Shown here: positions 52,275 to 60,414 of the stretch, piece after piece | Numbering within the stretch: position 1 is the stretch's first letter | Layout: the number at the start of each line of letters is the position of its first letter | Assembly: GCA_020634435.1 (NCBI GenBank) | Contig: JACKBS010000006.1 | Span: 496,001 to 560,000 of the forward strand | Origin: Ardenticatenaceae bacterium | GTDB lineage: Bacteria; Chloroflexota; Anaerolineae; Promineifilales; Promineifilaceae | DNA: 64,000 nucleotides | Reading direction: 5' to 3' | Notes under the pieces: model-generated | The model's input: only the letters and a program-made list of their open reading frames with translations | What the model was told of the DNA's origin: nothing | The model's database searches: none | Position numbers and translations under genes: made by a program

Positions 52275-54290
52275 CTACCGATTCGCGTAGGTGTTCATGT
52301 TGGCGTTGCGACTGTGATCCTGCGTTTGGGCAGGGTCGCGCATGCCGCTGGTGTGACACCAGCCGGTCTTGTGCCCCAAGTTGTTGGCTCCGCTCAATTG
52401 GCCAGCCCATTTTTCAATCACACCGTCATCTGGGTCACTCAAGAAGAGGTCCGTGGCGATGTTGCAATAGTCGTAGCGGTACCAGACGTCCTTGAAGGAG
52501 GTGGTGTGGTAGTAAACCCGGCTGCGTGCCCAGCTGGGAATGCCAGACAGCCACAGCGCGGCACCGTCATAACTGAGGTCCCAATTGGTGCCGCAGCCTG
52601 CGCCAAAGAGCTGGCCCAGCAGAGCAAGATTACCGGCAAGCGCCGTTCCTTGGTATGGCGTGCCTACCGATTGGATCAGGCGGCTGCCGGAGGAATAATC
52701 CAGGCCGCTCCAGTAGTAGGTGTATAGGTGTAGGGAGGCAGCGCCGCCCTGACTGTGGGCGACAATACCAAACGAGGGGAACTGGCTGCCATAATTGAGA
52801 ATCAAGTTGGCAAATTGGTCGTGGGTGCGGTTTTGGTTGTAATCCTGGAAGGTGACATCGTTGGTGAAGTCGCCAGTGGGCCAGACGCCGCCTGAGCAGT
52901 AGCCATGCACCAACATGAGCACCCCCCCAGGCGCGTTGGGTGCTGGTGCATTAGCGGCAACGGCCGTTGGCCGCTCACCCATCAACATTTCTTCCGTAAC
53001 CTCGGTAACGGCCGTTTCCGCCACCCCTCTGCTCACCGTTTCTGGAATGTTTACCGTCACGCTGTCTAGCGAGGCGAGCGGAATGTGCGTCTGCACATCC
53101 TGCACGCGAACGTTGCGTAGTTCAAATGGCGCTGTCGCATTGGCCAATGAAATCCAACGGCCGTCTACATTTACCGGTACCCCATCAGCCGTCGGGGCAA
53201 CCAGGCCGCCTACCCAGGTGACTGGAATCATTTGCCCGTTGGCGTCGGTACCCCACAGTTCGGCGTAGAGCTGCACTTGAGCTAAATCGGCCGTAGTCGT
53301 GGCGCTCAGGTTCATGTTTAAGCGATTAAGGCCATCGGCCGAGGCGGTGACTGCCCCGCCATTGAGGGCAATTGTCTGGTCAACGACCGGGAAAATATGC
53401 TCTGTCGTGCGCAATACCGGAGCGCCCTCTGGCGTCTGGCCACGCATCGTTACCTGGGCGGTGTACTGCCCGGCCACACGCGGGGTCACCAGGGCACCAA
53501 AAACGCCATCGTTGGCGGCGCCATCATTGTGACGGCCGTCGTCAAACATGATCAGGCGTTGTTCCCGGCCATCGGGGGCAATAAGCCGCATCTGGGCCCG
53601 ACGAATGATGTTGGTCGCTGCCGCCGGGGCAGTTGCGCCACTGTCTTGGGTGGCGTCGTAGGCGTAGGCCAGCAACCCAACCTGGCTGCCCGTCCACAAG
53701 TTGTAACTGCTGAGGTGGGCGTAAATCTGGTATGGGCTGTCATTGGAGAGCAGAAGGTAGCCGCTGGGGCCGTCGGTGGTGCTGGGGGTTACGGCCGTAC
53801 GCACCGTTACCTGCCAATCACCCTGCGCCGGACGGGCGAAGGTGTAAATGTCGCCGGAGAATGATTGTTGCTCCAGGCCAATTTGCCCGGCGCGCTGCAC
53901 CACGCCTGCCTGGTCGATGCCCTGACCGAGGCGCATCGACTGGCCTACCGGGGACATGACCGTCAGTTCCCAATTGGCCGCATCGGGGCTGAGCACCATA
54001 AACGACATCTCGCTGCTGCTGTCTACCAGCAGGGAATCTTGCCATTGCCAGCTGCCATCGGCGGCTTTGCTGAAGGTGACGGGAATCATGGCGGTGCGGG
54101 AGCGGACCCCCATTTCGGCCGGGTTGGGCAGTTGGGAACGGCCGTCTAACACGTCACTCCCTGGTCCAGCCACTTGCTTGGTAAACACCTGAGCCGGTTC
54201 GTCCGCCGCGGAGGGTGCGGCCAACCCGCCTGTCGCCAGGAACAGGGCGGCTAGCAAAGCCATCAAGATTGCCAATCGTCGCTTTTGCAT
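52275..54290 (-). CDS. exported alpha/beta hydrolase with large N-terminal beta region
   Basis: This 671-residue protein has a Sec signal (RRLAILMALLAALFLATGGLAA). The first two thirds are beta-rich, with VIRTAVTPSTT-like strands and a bacterial pre-peptidase or Ig-like look (FDDGRHNDGAANDGVFGA). The last third is a lipase-like domain: LMLVHGYCSGG (oxyanion region) and FGIVAHSQGGAASL (Ser nucleophile), with several Cys that may form disulfides. It would hydrolyse lipids or other esters outside the cell. AAGGAG precedes the ATG and a terminator follows. Confidence 0.82.
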   Translation of the reverse strand: MQKRRLAILMALLAALFLATGGLAAPSAADEPAQVFTKQVAGPGSDVLDGRSQLPNPAEMGVRSRTAMIPVTFSKAADGSWQWQDSLLVDSSSEMSFMVLSPDAANWELTVMSPVGQSMRLGQGIDQAGVVQRAGQIGLEQQSFSGDIYTFARPAQGDWQVTVRTAVTPSTTDGPSGYLLLSNDSPYQIYAHLSSYNLWTGSQVGLLAYAYDATQDSGATAPAAATNIIRRAQMRLIAPDGREQRLIMFDDGRHNDGAANDGVFGALVTPRVAGQYTAQVTMRGQTPEGAPVLRTTEHIFPVVDQTIALNGGAVTASADGLNRLNMNLSATTTADLAQVQLYAELWGTDANGQMIPVTWVGGLVAPTADGVPVNVDGRWISLANATAPFELRNVRVQDVQTHIPLASLDSVTVNIPETVSRGVAETAVTEVTEEMLMGERPTAVAANAPAPNAPGGVLMLVHGYCSGGVWPTGDFTNDVTFQDYNQNRTHDQFANLILNYGSQFPSFGIVAHSQGGAASLHLYTYYWSGLDYSSGSRLIQSVGTPYQGTALAGNLALLGQLFGAGCGTNWDLSYDGAALWLSGIPSWARSRVYYHTTSFKDVWYRYDYCNIATDLFLSDPDDGVIEKWAGQLSGANNLGHKTGWCHTSGMRDPAQTQDHSRNANMNTYANR

Positions 54291-54379
54291 GTTCAGTTTT
54301 ACTCCTTCTGTGGGGTTGGTGTAAACCGCACCAAATGCATATTTTCTCCTACCTGGCGAGGTTTACTTGATACAAAATA

Positions 54380-54420
54380 AAACACCAACAATTTAAAAAG
54401 TTTTCAAATTGTTGGTGTTT
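54380..54420 (-). terminator. intrinsic terminator of the molybdenum hydroxylase operon
   Basis: AAACACCAACAATTT and AAATTGTTGGTGTTT form a perfect 15-bp stem, followed on the minus strand by TATTTTGT. It lies 35 bp after the large-subunit stop. Confidence 0.8.
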
Positions 54421-54455
54421 TGAGGATGAACCGGGAAAAGCGTAGCAGATTTTGT

Positions 54456-56699
54456 CTAGCGATGTATGCCAACTTCCTGCAATTTAGCTACAACGCGGTC
54501 GGGGGTGAGGGGGATTTCATCGAACCAGACGCCGGTGGCATCGTGAACGGCCGCGACAATGGCGGGGGCCAGCGGTAAAAAGGGCATCTCGGCCATGCCG
54601 CGCGCCCCCCACGGGCCAATTGGGTCCGGCACTTCCATGATGACCGACTGCACAATCTCCGGCACATCTTTGATGCCGGGGATCAGATACTGGCTGAGGA
54701 ACGGGTTGAGGATACGGCCGTCTTTCACCTGCAAATTTTCCATAATCGCATAGCCATGAGCCTGCACCACCGCCCCTTCAATCTGACCTTCGATGAGCAT
54801 CGGATTGATTGCCTTGCCCACATCATTGGCGCAAACTACTTTGTCCACGCGAATGTGGCCGGTTTCGATGTCCACCGTCACTTCCACCGCTTCGGCCACG
54901 TAGCCGTAGGTGAAGTTGGGCATGCAGGCACCAGTTTCCGTGTCGTACGGCTGGGTGGCGGGGGGCACGTAGCGATAATGGGCAATCGCCGGGCGTTCTT
55001 CGTTGGTCCAGGCGGTGAGAGCGGCCTCGGCTGCGCCGCGAATGGAGTTGCCCGCCATCCACGTCATGCGGGAGGCAGACGTGGAGCCAGAGTTGCCGCT
55101 GCTGGCCGTGTCGGACATATCTAGCTCAACTAGGTCGATATCCACGCCAACGGCCGCTGCCGCCATTTGACGGAAGGCCGTATGCGCTCCCTGGCCCACA
55201 TCAGCCCCGGCGTGGCGCAGCACCACGCGCTCGATTTGCGTTTTGCCGTGCAGTTCAATGATGGCCTCGCACTTTTCCGGCGCACCAAAGGAGAAACCCA
55301 CGTTCTTAAACGAGCAAGCAATACCGCGCCCTCGGCGCAGCGCATTTGGATTGCCGGGCAGTGATTGAACGCTGTTAAACGAAGACTGTTCACCGTTCAC
55401 CGCTAACCGTTCACCGTTCACCGGCCATTTCGCTTCGGCGGCACACCGTTCCACCACCTCAGCCATGCTGATGCCAGGTGGGGGCGGGGTTTGCACCGTC
55501 AGCAAGCTGCCTTCGCGCAGCACGTTTTTTAGGCGAATCTCGACTGGGCTGAGGCCCAGCGCTTCGGCCAGTTTGTTCATCTGTGTTTCGGCGGCAAAAG
55601 CGCCTTGGGGTCCGCCAAACCCGCGGAAGGCACCGCCGGGCACGTTGTTGGTGGTGATGGCGTAGCTGTCGATATAGGCGTGGGGGATTTCGTACGGGCC
55701 GGTGACCATGAGGTGGAAGTTGCCCAGCACTTTGGGGCTGGTATAGGTGTAGGCTCCGCTGTCCATGTGGACCGTGGCGGAAACGGCCGTAATCTTCCCC
55801 TCTTTTGTTGCCCCCCACTTCGTATAAACCGTGGCCTGGTGCCGCTTGTGGTGGCCCAAAATACTCTCTTCGCGCGTCCAGATGATGCGCACCGGACGGT
55901 CAATGCCGCGCTCATGCAGGCACTGGGCGGCCAGGCCCAGCACAATTTGCAAGGACATATCTTCCTTGCCGCCAAACGCACCGCCGATGGCCGGGTAAAT
56001 GATGCGGACTTCTTCTTCTGGCAAATCGAGCGAATGGGCCACCTGCTCGCGGTCTTCGTGGGCCCACTGTCCGCCAATTTCTACCGTCACGCGTCCTTTG
56101 TCGTCGATGTAGCCCACGCCCGCTTCGGGCTGCAAATAGGCGTGTTCCTGGAACGGCAAATGGTACGTGCCTTCGATGATGACATCGGCCTCAGCCCAGC
56201 CGGTTTCCATGTCGCCTTTGCGAATCTGGAATTTCTTGAGCATGTTGCTGCCGTGCCAGGGCTGGATGATCACTTCGTCCTTCAGTGCCTCTTCCATGGT
56301 GCCGACGATGGGCAGCAATTCCCAGGTAATTTTGATGAGGCTGCGGGCTTTGGCAGCGGCCGTTTCCGTCTCGGCAATGATGATGGCCACATGATCCCCT
56401 TCCCAGCGGCTAACGTCGGCATGGGGATTGCTGCTGTTCAGGCCCACCAGCACCGGCTGGTCAGGCACGCCGAGGCCGTAGCCGTTCACCGGCACGTCCT
56501 TGGCGGTGAGGATCGCCACCACACCGGGCACCGCTTCAGCGGCGGAGGTGTCTATCGACAGCATACGGGCATGGGGCTGGTTGCTAAACATGACCTTGCC
56601 ATGCAGCAAATTTTCTGGCGTGATGTCACCGGGGTACAGTGTTTCACCCGTGACTTTGCCGGGGGAGTCTACGCGATAAACAGATTCGGACTTGAGCAT
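54456..56699 (-). CDS. molybdenum hydroxylase large (Mo-cofactor) subunit, xanthine dehydrogenase family
   Basis: This 747-residue protein is the molybdopterin-binding subunit of a xanthine dehydrogenase/aldehyde oxidase-type enzyme. Marks include GGAFGGKEDMSLQ (cofactor loop), NVPGGAFRGFGGPQGAFA, and the catalytic Glu in GARGMAEMPFLPLAPA near the C-terminus. The substrate is not predictable. Residues about 435-465 (VNGERLAVNGEQSSFNSVQS...) look like an insert against the family pattern and are encoded by ACCGTTCACCG repeats. It is the last gene of the operon with the FAD/2Fe-2S subunit. The YqeB/YqeC genes nearby favour a selenium-dependent type. Confidence 0.9.
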   Translation of the reverse strand: MLKSESVYRVDSPGKVTGETLYPGDITPENLLHGKVMFSNQPHARMLSIDTSAAEAVPGVVAILTAKDVPVNGYGLGVPDQPVLVGLNSSNPHADVSRWEGDHVAIIIAETETAAAKARSLIKITWELLPIVGTMEEALKDEVIIQPWHGSNMLKKFQIRKGDMETGWAEADVIIEGTYHLPFQEHAYLQPEAGVGYIDDKGRVTVEIGGQWAHEDREQVAHSLDLPEEEVRIIYPAIGGAFGGKEDMSLQIVLGLAAQCLHERGIDRPVRIIWTREESILGHHKRHQATVYTKWGATKEGKITAVSATVHMDSGAYTYTSPKVLGNFHLMVTGPYEIPHAYIDSYAITTNNVPGGAFRGFGGPQGAFAAETQMNKLAEALGLSPVEIRLKNVLREGSLLTVQTPPPPGISMAEVVERCAAEAKWPVNGERLAVNGEQSSFNSVQSLPGNPNALRRGRGIACSFKNVGFSFGAPEKCEAIIELHGKTQIERVVLRHAGADVGQGAHTAFRQMAAAAVGVDIDLVELDMSDTASSGNSGSTSASRMTWMAGNSIRGAAEAALTAWTNEERPAIAHYRYVPPATQPYDTETGACMPNFTYGYVAEAVEVTVDIETGHIRVDKVVCANDVGKAINPMLIEGQIEGAVVQAHGYAIMENLQVKDGRILNPFLSQYLIPGIKDVPEIVQSVIMEVPDPIGPWGARGMAEMPFLPLAPAIVAAVHDATGVWFDEIPLTPDRVVAKLQEVGIHR
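55384..55432. repeat. translated ACCGTTCACCG repeat inside the Mo subunit
   Basis: GTTCACCGTTCACCGCTAACC and its following copy CGTTCACCGTTCACCGGCC (each read as separate short units) lie in frame and encode the VNGERLAVNGEQ stretch. Confidence 0.7.
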
Positions 56700-56793
56700 A
56701 CTTTTTCTCGATTTGTGGGTAGTGTTATTTTCCCGGAAACTTTCTTACGCGTATCCAAACTTGTGGCTTGTTTCCGGGAAAAATCTAACAGTC

Positions 56794-57147
56794 TTAGCCA
56801 AAACGATCGTCAAATGGATCTTTGTTGCGTGATTTTAGTGTGGGATCACCGGTGCGGCGGCGGCCTTCCGGGCTGGCGATGATGTAGCCGAAGGAAAATA
56901 CAACCTGCATCACAATGACCATGCCCAGCGTCATAATCAGCTTAAGGCCCCAAAGGGGCACTGCCCTGGGGATGTACAGCTGGTTGTAAAACAAGCCAGT
57001 TGATACCAGACCCTGGTCAAACAGGTAGCCGGCAAAAAAGTAAGCCAGGGTGCCAGTGACGAGCAGCCAGACGACCTGAACAAGGGTTTTGCCGGTTAGA
57101 CCTTTCCGCTTTGCTATTTCTTCTGCATGTTTCTTTTCTAGACGCAT
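56794..57147 (-). CDS. small two-helix membrane protein in the hydroxylase operon
   Basis: This 117-residue protein has two hydrophobic segments (about residues 23-42 and 66-88) and a basic C-terminus (PEGRRRTGDPTLKSRNKD). It sits between the Mo subunit and the FAD/2Fe-2S subunit on the same strand. I do not recognise it. It might tether the hydroxylase to the membrane or pass electrons on, but there is no cofactor motif. TGGAGG precedes the ATG. Confidence 0.7.
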   Translation of the reverse strand: MRLEKKHAEEIAKRKGLTGKTLVQVVWLLVTGTLAYFFAGYLFDQGLVSTGLFYNQLYIPRAVPLWGLKLIMTLGMVIVMQVVFSFGYIIASPEGRRRTGDPTLKSRNKDPFDDRFG

Positions 57148-57164
57148 TTGAGAACCTCCAGGAG

Positions 57165-58613
57165 TTACGGATTTTCTTTAGCGGCTTTTTCGACGGCTTC
57201 AATGATTTTATAGTAGCCGGTGCAGCGGCAGAGATTGCCGCTAAAGGCCTGCAAAATCTGTTCACGATTGGGCGACGGCCGTTCCTCCAACAGTTTGGTG
57301 CCTGCCACCAGAAAACCTGGAATGCAAAAGCCACACTGTACCGCACCCGTCTCCACAAACGCTTGTTGCAGTGCTGGTAAGTGTGCCTCAGCTGCGCCGT
57401 TTGCCAATCCCTCAATGGTCACAATGGTCGCTCCGTGGGCGCGGGGTGCGGGCACCAGGCAAGACATCACTGCCATGCCATCCATGATAACCGTGCAGGC
57501 GCCGCATTCGCCTTCGCCGCAGCCTTCCTTGCTGCCGGTCAACAGACCTTCTTCGCGCAGCCAGCGCAGCAGCGTTTTGTGGTTGCCCCCCGTGGCGGTG
57601 ATTGGCTGGCCATTGACGGTGGCAGTAATGGGCGAATCTGGATTGTGGGTGTGGGTAAATTGAGCGCCGGTGGGGAAACGGCCGTTCGTCTCGCCCCACA
57701 GCATAATCGGGTCTTGCGGCCATTGGCTGCGCTCGGTGCTATCGCGCAGGGCCGTGAGACCACGCCGGGCAAGCACGCGCACCATCTCCTGGCGATATTC
57801 GGCCGTGCTGCGCACATCGTCAATGGGTATAGCGGCTGCCGCAGCCAAATTGGCAGCGTGAGCAATGACCTCATCGCTTAAATTTTTGCCTACCAGATAG
57901 GCTTCAGCTCCTGGAGAGTGAATGATGGTTGGGGCCACACTGCCCTGGGTGATGACCGCGCTCTTAACCGTGCCCTCGTCGCTAAAATCCAAAATAAAGG
58001 CGAGATGGACCACGGAAATGGCCTGGGCGCGGCGCAGGCCTAGCTTAACAAAAATGCCGCGCGCCGATTTGGGAATCGGGGCGAAGGCGATGTCGGTCAC
58101 CATCTCGTCTGGTTCCAGCACCGATTTGCGCACGCCGGTATGAAAATCGGCCAGGGCAACAACCCGCTCGCCGCGTACGGAAGCCAGCGTGAGGTGGGCA
58201 TTGAGGGCCCGCAGTGGGGTGATGGTGTCGTTGGCTGGGCTGGCGGTGATGAGGTTGCCCGCCACGGTGCCCCGGTTGCGCAGCTGCGGCGAGGCCACTT
58301 CCAGGCAAGCCTGGGCCAGCGGCAGCGCTTTTTCTACCAGCAGCGGTGAGGCGATGATCTGGTTGTGGGTTACCAGTGGCCCCAGGTGAATGGTGCCGTC
58401 TGTATCTTGGGTGATGTTTGCCAGGCCGGGAATACGGGTAATGTCGATCAGAATATCCACATCGGGCCGGACGCCGCGCTCTAGCTCCAGCAGAAGATCC
58501 GTGCCGCCAGCGATGAGGCGGGCGCGACGGCCGTATTGCGCCAACAGCGCCAAGACGGCCGTTACGGTGACAGGTGTTTCATAGCGTGTAATTTCGTGGG
58601 AATGGTAGTTCAT
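57165..58613 (-). CDS. fused FAD-binding and 2Fe-2S subunit of the molybdenum hydroxylase
   Basis: This 482-residue protein joins the medium subunit (residues 1-290, FAD motif ARLIAGGTDLLLEL and GTVAGNLITASPANDT) to the small ferredoxin subunit (about 325-480). The first 2Fe-2S cluster is bound by CGEGECGAC with a later single Cys, the second by CGFC and CRCTGY. In most relatives these are separate genes. Order FAD then Fe-S is unusual against XDH fusions of the Fe-S-FAD-Mo type. A promoter with TATACT 6 nt before ATG 58613 precedes it. Confidence 0.9.
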   Translation of the reverse strand: MNYHSHEITRYETPVTVTAVLALLAQYGRRARLIAGGTDLLLELERGVRPDVDILIDITRIPGLANITQDTDGTIHLGPLVTHNQIIASPLLVEKALPLAQACLEVASPQLRNRGTVAGNLITASPANDTITPLRALNAHLTLASVRGERVVALADFHTGVRKSVLEPDEMVTDIAFAPIPKSARGIFVKLGLRRAQAISVVHLAFILDFSDEGTVKSAVITQGSVAPTIIHSPGAEAYLVGKNLSDEVIAHAANLAAAAAIPIDDVRSTAEYRQEMVRVLARRGLTALRDSTERSQWPQDPIMLWGETNGRFPTGAQFTHTHNPDSPITATVNGQPITATGGNHKTLLRWLREEGLLTGSKEGCGEGECGACTVIMDGMAVMSCLVPAPRAHGATIVTIEGLANGAAEAHLPALQQAFVETGAVQCGFCIPGFLVAGTKLLEERPSPNREQILQAFSGNLCRCTGYYKIIEAVEKAAKENP

Positions 58614-58619
58614 GGCACA

Positions 58620-58649
58620 AGTATAAAGTTGCTAGGTGAAGGTTGACAA
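58620..58649 (-). promoter_or_regulatory. leaderless-type promoter of the hydroxylase operon
   Basis: On the minus strand: TTGTCA (58649-58644), an 18-bp spacer, TATACT (58625-58620), then 6 nt to ATG 58613. Confidence 0.6.
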
Positions 58650-58722
58650 GTGAACAACGTCACGAGGCTGAGCAGGGAGGCGTTGTTCAAAAACGGCCGT
58701 CATGCCGCCAGCGAAAAAATGC

Positions 58723-59511
58723 TTAAGCTGGCTGCGGCGTACGGCGCAGTTTAATGATTTCCGCCATAATGCTGACGGCAATTTCTTGTGGCGTCTCGGC
58801 TTCAATTTCTAAGCCGATTGGCGCATGGATGCGTTCAAAATCTTCGGCCGACATGCCGTCTTCCAGCAGCAGACGTTTTGTTTCTGCCCAGCGGCGGCTG
58901 CTGCCCAACATGCCAATGTAGGCGGCGGGCGAATGGATAATCAGCGGCACGATGTCGCGATCAACCAGCACGTTGCGGGTGACCAGCACGATGTAGGTGC
59001 CAGGATTGATGGGGCTTTGTGCCAGGGCATCGGCAAAACTGCCGGGTAGGTAGACATCGGCATTGGGAATGACGTCCGGGTTGGCCAGCCCTTCGCGATC
59101 ATCGGTGACGACCACGCGGTAGCCCAAAAAGTGGCCCAGTTCAGCCACGGCCTGGCCGACATGGCCGCAGCCCACCACCAGCAACGTTGCCTGGGGACTG
59201 TACGGTTCCAGATAGACTTCGACCTCGCCGCCACAAACGCCGGGGTCACCCCGGTCCGGCGCGACTAGCGAGTAGGGGAGGATGCGGGTACGGCCGTCTT
59301 TCAGGGCCAGCAGCGCTTCTTGCACCACCCGCGCTTCCATCTCACCACCGCCGACACTGCCAGAAATACGGCCGTCGCCATAGACCAGCATTTTGCTGCC
59401 GCTGCGGCGCGGCACGGAGCCACGGGCCTTGATGATGGTGGCCAAAACGACCGGTTCGCCCGTTTGCTGTGCCGCTAGAAGTTCGGCCACAATGCGTAAA
59501 TTATCGCTCAT
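58723..59511 (-). CDS. xdhC: XdhC/CoxI-family molybdenum hydroxylase maturation protein
   Basis: This 262-residue protein inserts the sulfurated Mo cofactor into the hydroxylase. Marks are VLATIIKARGSVPRRSGSKMLVY at the N-terminus and the Rossmann-type VVGCGHVGQAVAELGHFLG. The conserved Cys is in VCGGEVEVYLEPY, and HAPIGLEIEAETPQEIAVSIMAEI closes it. It precedes the FAD/2Fe-2S gene by about 110 bp on the same strand. A separate promoter lies between, so it may be transcribed alone as well. Confidence 0.92.
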   Translation of the reverse strand: MSDNLRIVAELLAAQQTGEPVVLATIIKARGSVPRRSGSKMLVYGDGRISGSVGGGEMEARVVQEALLALKDGRTRILPYSLVAPDRGDPGVCGGEVEVYLEPYSPQATLLVVGCGHVGQAVAELGHFLGYRVVVTDDREGLANPDVIPNADVYLPGSFADALAQSPINPGTYIVLVTRNVLVDRDIVPLIIHSPAAYIGMLGSSRRWAETKRLLLEDGMSAEDFERIHAPIGLEIEAETPQEIAVSIMAEIIKLRRTPQPA

Positions 59512-59520
59512 GAGTGTTGG

Positions 59521-59952
59521 TTAGGGGGCGCTTAGTTCAACACAACTGCCTGCGACCCAGTTGGAAAAGCCGCCTTCGGCTGGTTGAACGTAGTAAAAAG
59601 TGAGATTGCTCTGGACGCCAGTGACTTCTTGGATGATGTGCGCTTCCTGGGTGAGAATGGTCACGCCGCTGTCGCTGGCCATCAGCACATCGTGGTCGCG
59701 CAGCCCGGCGCTGAAGCTGCGGGCAAGGATGACGGTACGGCCGTCTGTGGTGAGACCGCACTGCCCATACGCCTGGCAGCTTTCGCTGCATCGCAGGGTA
59801 GCTGTGGTTTGGACGGCGGCTTCTGGCGCGGCTTCCTCGGCAGCATCACCACCACCAATGCAGGCAGTGAGCAACAAAAAGAGCAGCAGCAAACCAGCCA
59901 GCGGCCACCGCTGGGGCTGCTTTTTATGGGTTTGGGGTACGGCCTGATTCAC
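59521..59952 (-). CDS. small lipoprotein, unknown function
   Basis: This 143-residue protein has a lipoprotein signal (LAGLLLLFLLLTAC). The mature part contains CSESCQAYGQC, a Cys-rich stretch, and a C-terminal Cys (GSCVELSAP). It may be an SH3-like or disulfide-bonded small domain. The start is GTG 59952 with GGAG upstream. It ends 10 bp before xdhC, so co-transcription is possible. No function assigned. Confidence 0.65.
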   Translation of the reverse strand: MNQAVPQTHKKQPQRWPLAGLLLLFLLLTACIGGGDAAEEAAPEAAVQTTATLRCSESCQAYGQCGLTTDGRTVILARSFSAGLRDHDVLMASDSGVTILTQEAHIIQEVTGVQSNLTFYYVQPAEGGFSNWVAGSCVELSAP

Positions 59953-59973
59953 GGAAACTCCAGTTGAAAATAA

Positions 59974-60384
59974 TTAGCGCATTTCCCAGATGCGTTCGCC
60001 ATCTAAAATGCGCTGCACCTGGCTAGAAAATTCGGCGGCGCGCAAGGGCTTGCTAATGAAGCCATCGAAGCCAAATTCGCGAATGGGGGCGGTGTCATGT
60101 TCCAATGTGCCGGCGCTAACGGCAACGACCAGCGTGTCTTGCAAGCGTTCGTGATGGCGAACTTCGTTCAGCAGGTCAAAACCGCTCTTATGCGGCATGT
60201 TGATGTCTACCAAAAAGAGATCAACCCTGGGCAGCTTTTCGGCAAAGGCGATGGCAGAATCGACGCTGCGTCGTGAGTAACAGCGGTTTGCCCCGCCCAT
60301 TCGCAGCAGGTCCAGGGCAACCAACTGGGCATTGGGGTCATCTTCGACGAGTATGATGGTGGCGTTGGCGATTGGTATGGACAT
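59974..60384 (-). CDS. CheY-like response regulator
   Basis: This 136-residue stand-alone receiver domain has the acidic pair in LVEDDPNAQL, phosphoacceptor Asp in DLFLVDINMPHKSG, the Thr/Ser switch in VVAVSAGT and Lys in GFISKPL. It has no output domain, so it would act by protein contact or in a phosphorelay. It follows the histidine kinase gene by 30 bp on the same strand, making a cognate pair. Confidence 0.9.
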   Translation of the reverse strand: MSIPIANATIILVEDDPNAQLVALDLLRMGGANRCYSRRSVDSAIAFAEKLPRVDLFLVDINMPHKSGFDLLNEVRHHERLQDTLVVAVSAGTLEHDTAPIREFGFDGFISKPLRAAEFSSQVQRILDGERIWEMR

Positions 60385-60414
60385 TGTTTACCTGTTGTGT
60401 TGAATGAGAGTGTA

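Noticed and set aside
54456..56699. Selenocysteine in the hydroxylase large subunit
   Set aside because: No in-frame TGA is needed to complete the protein; YqeB/YqeC-linked selenium is a labile cofactor, not a coded residue.
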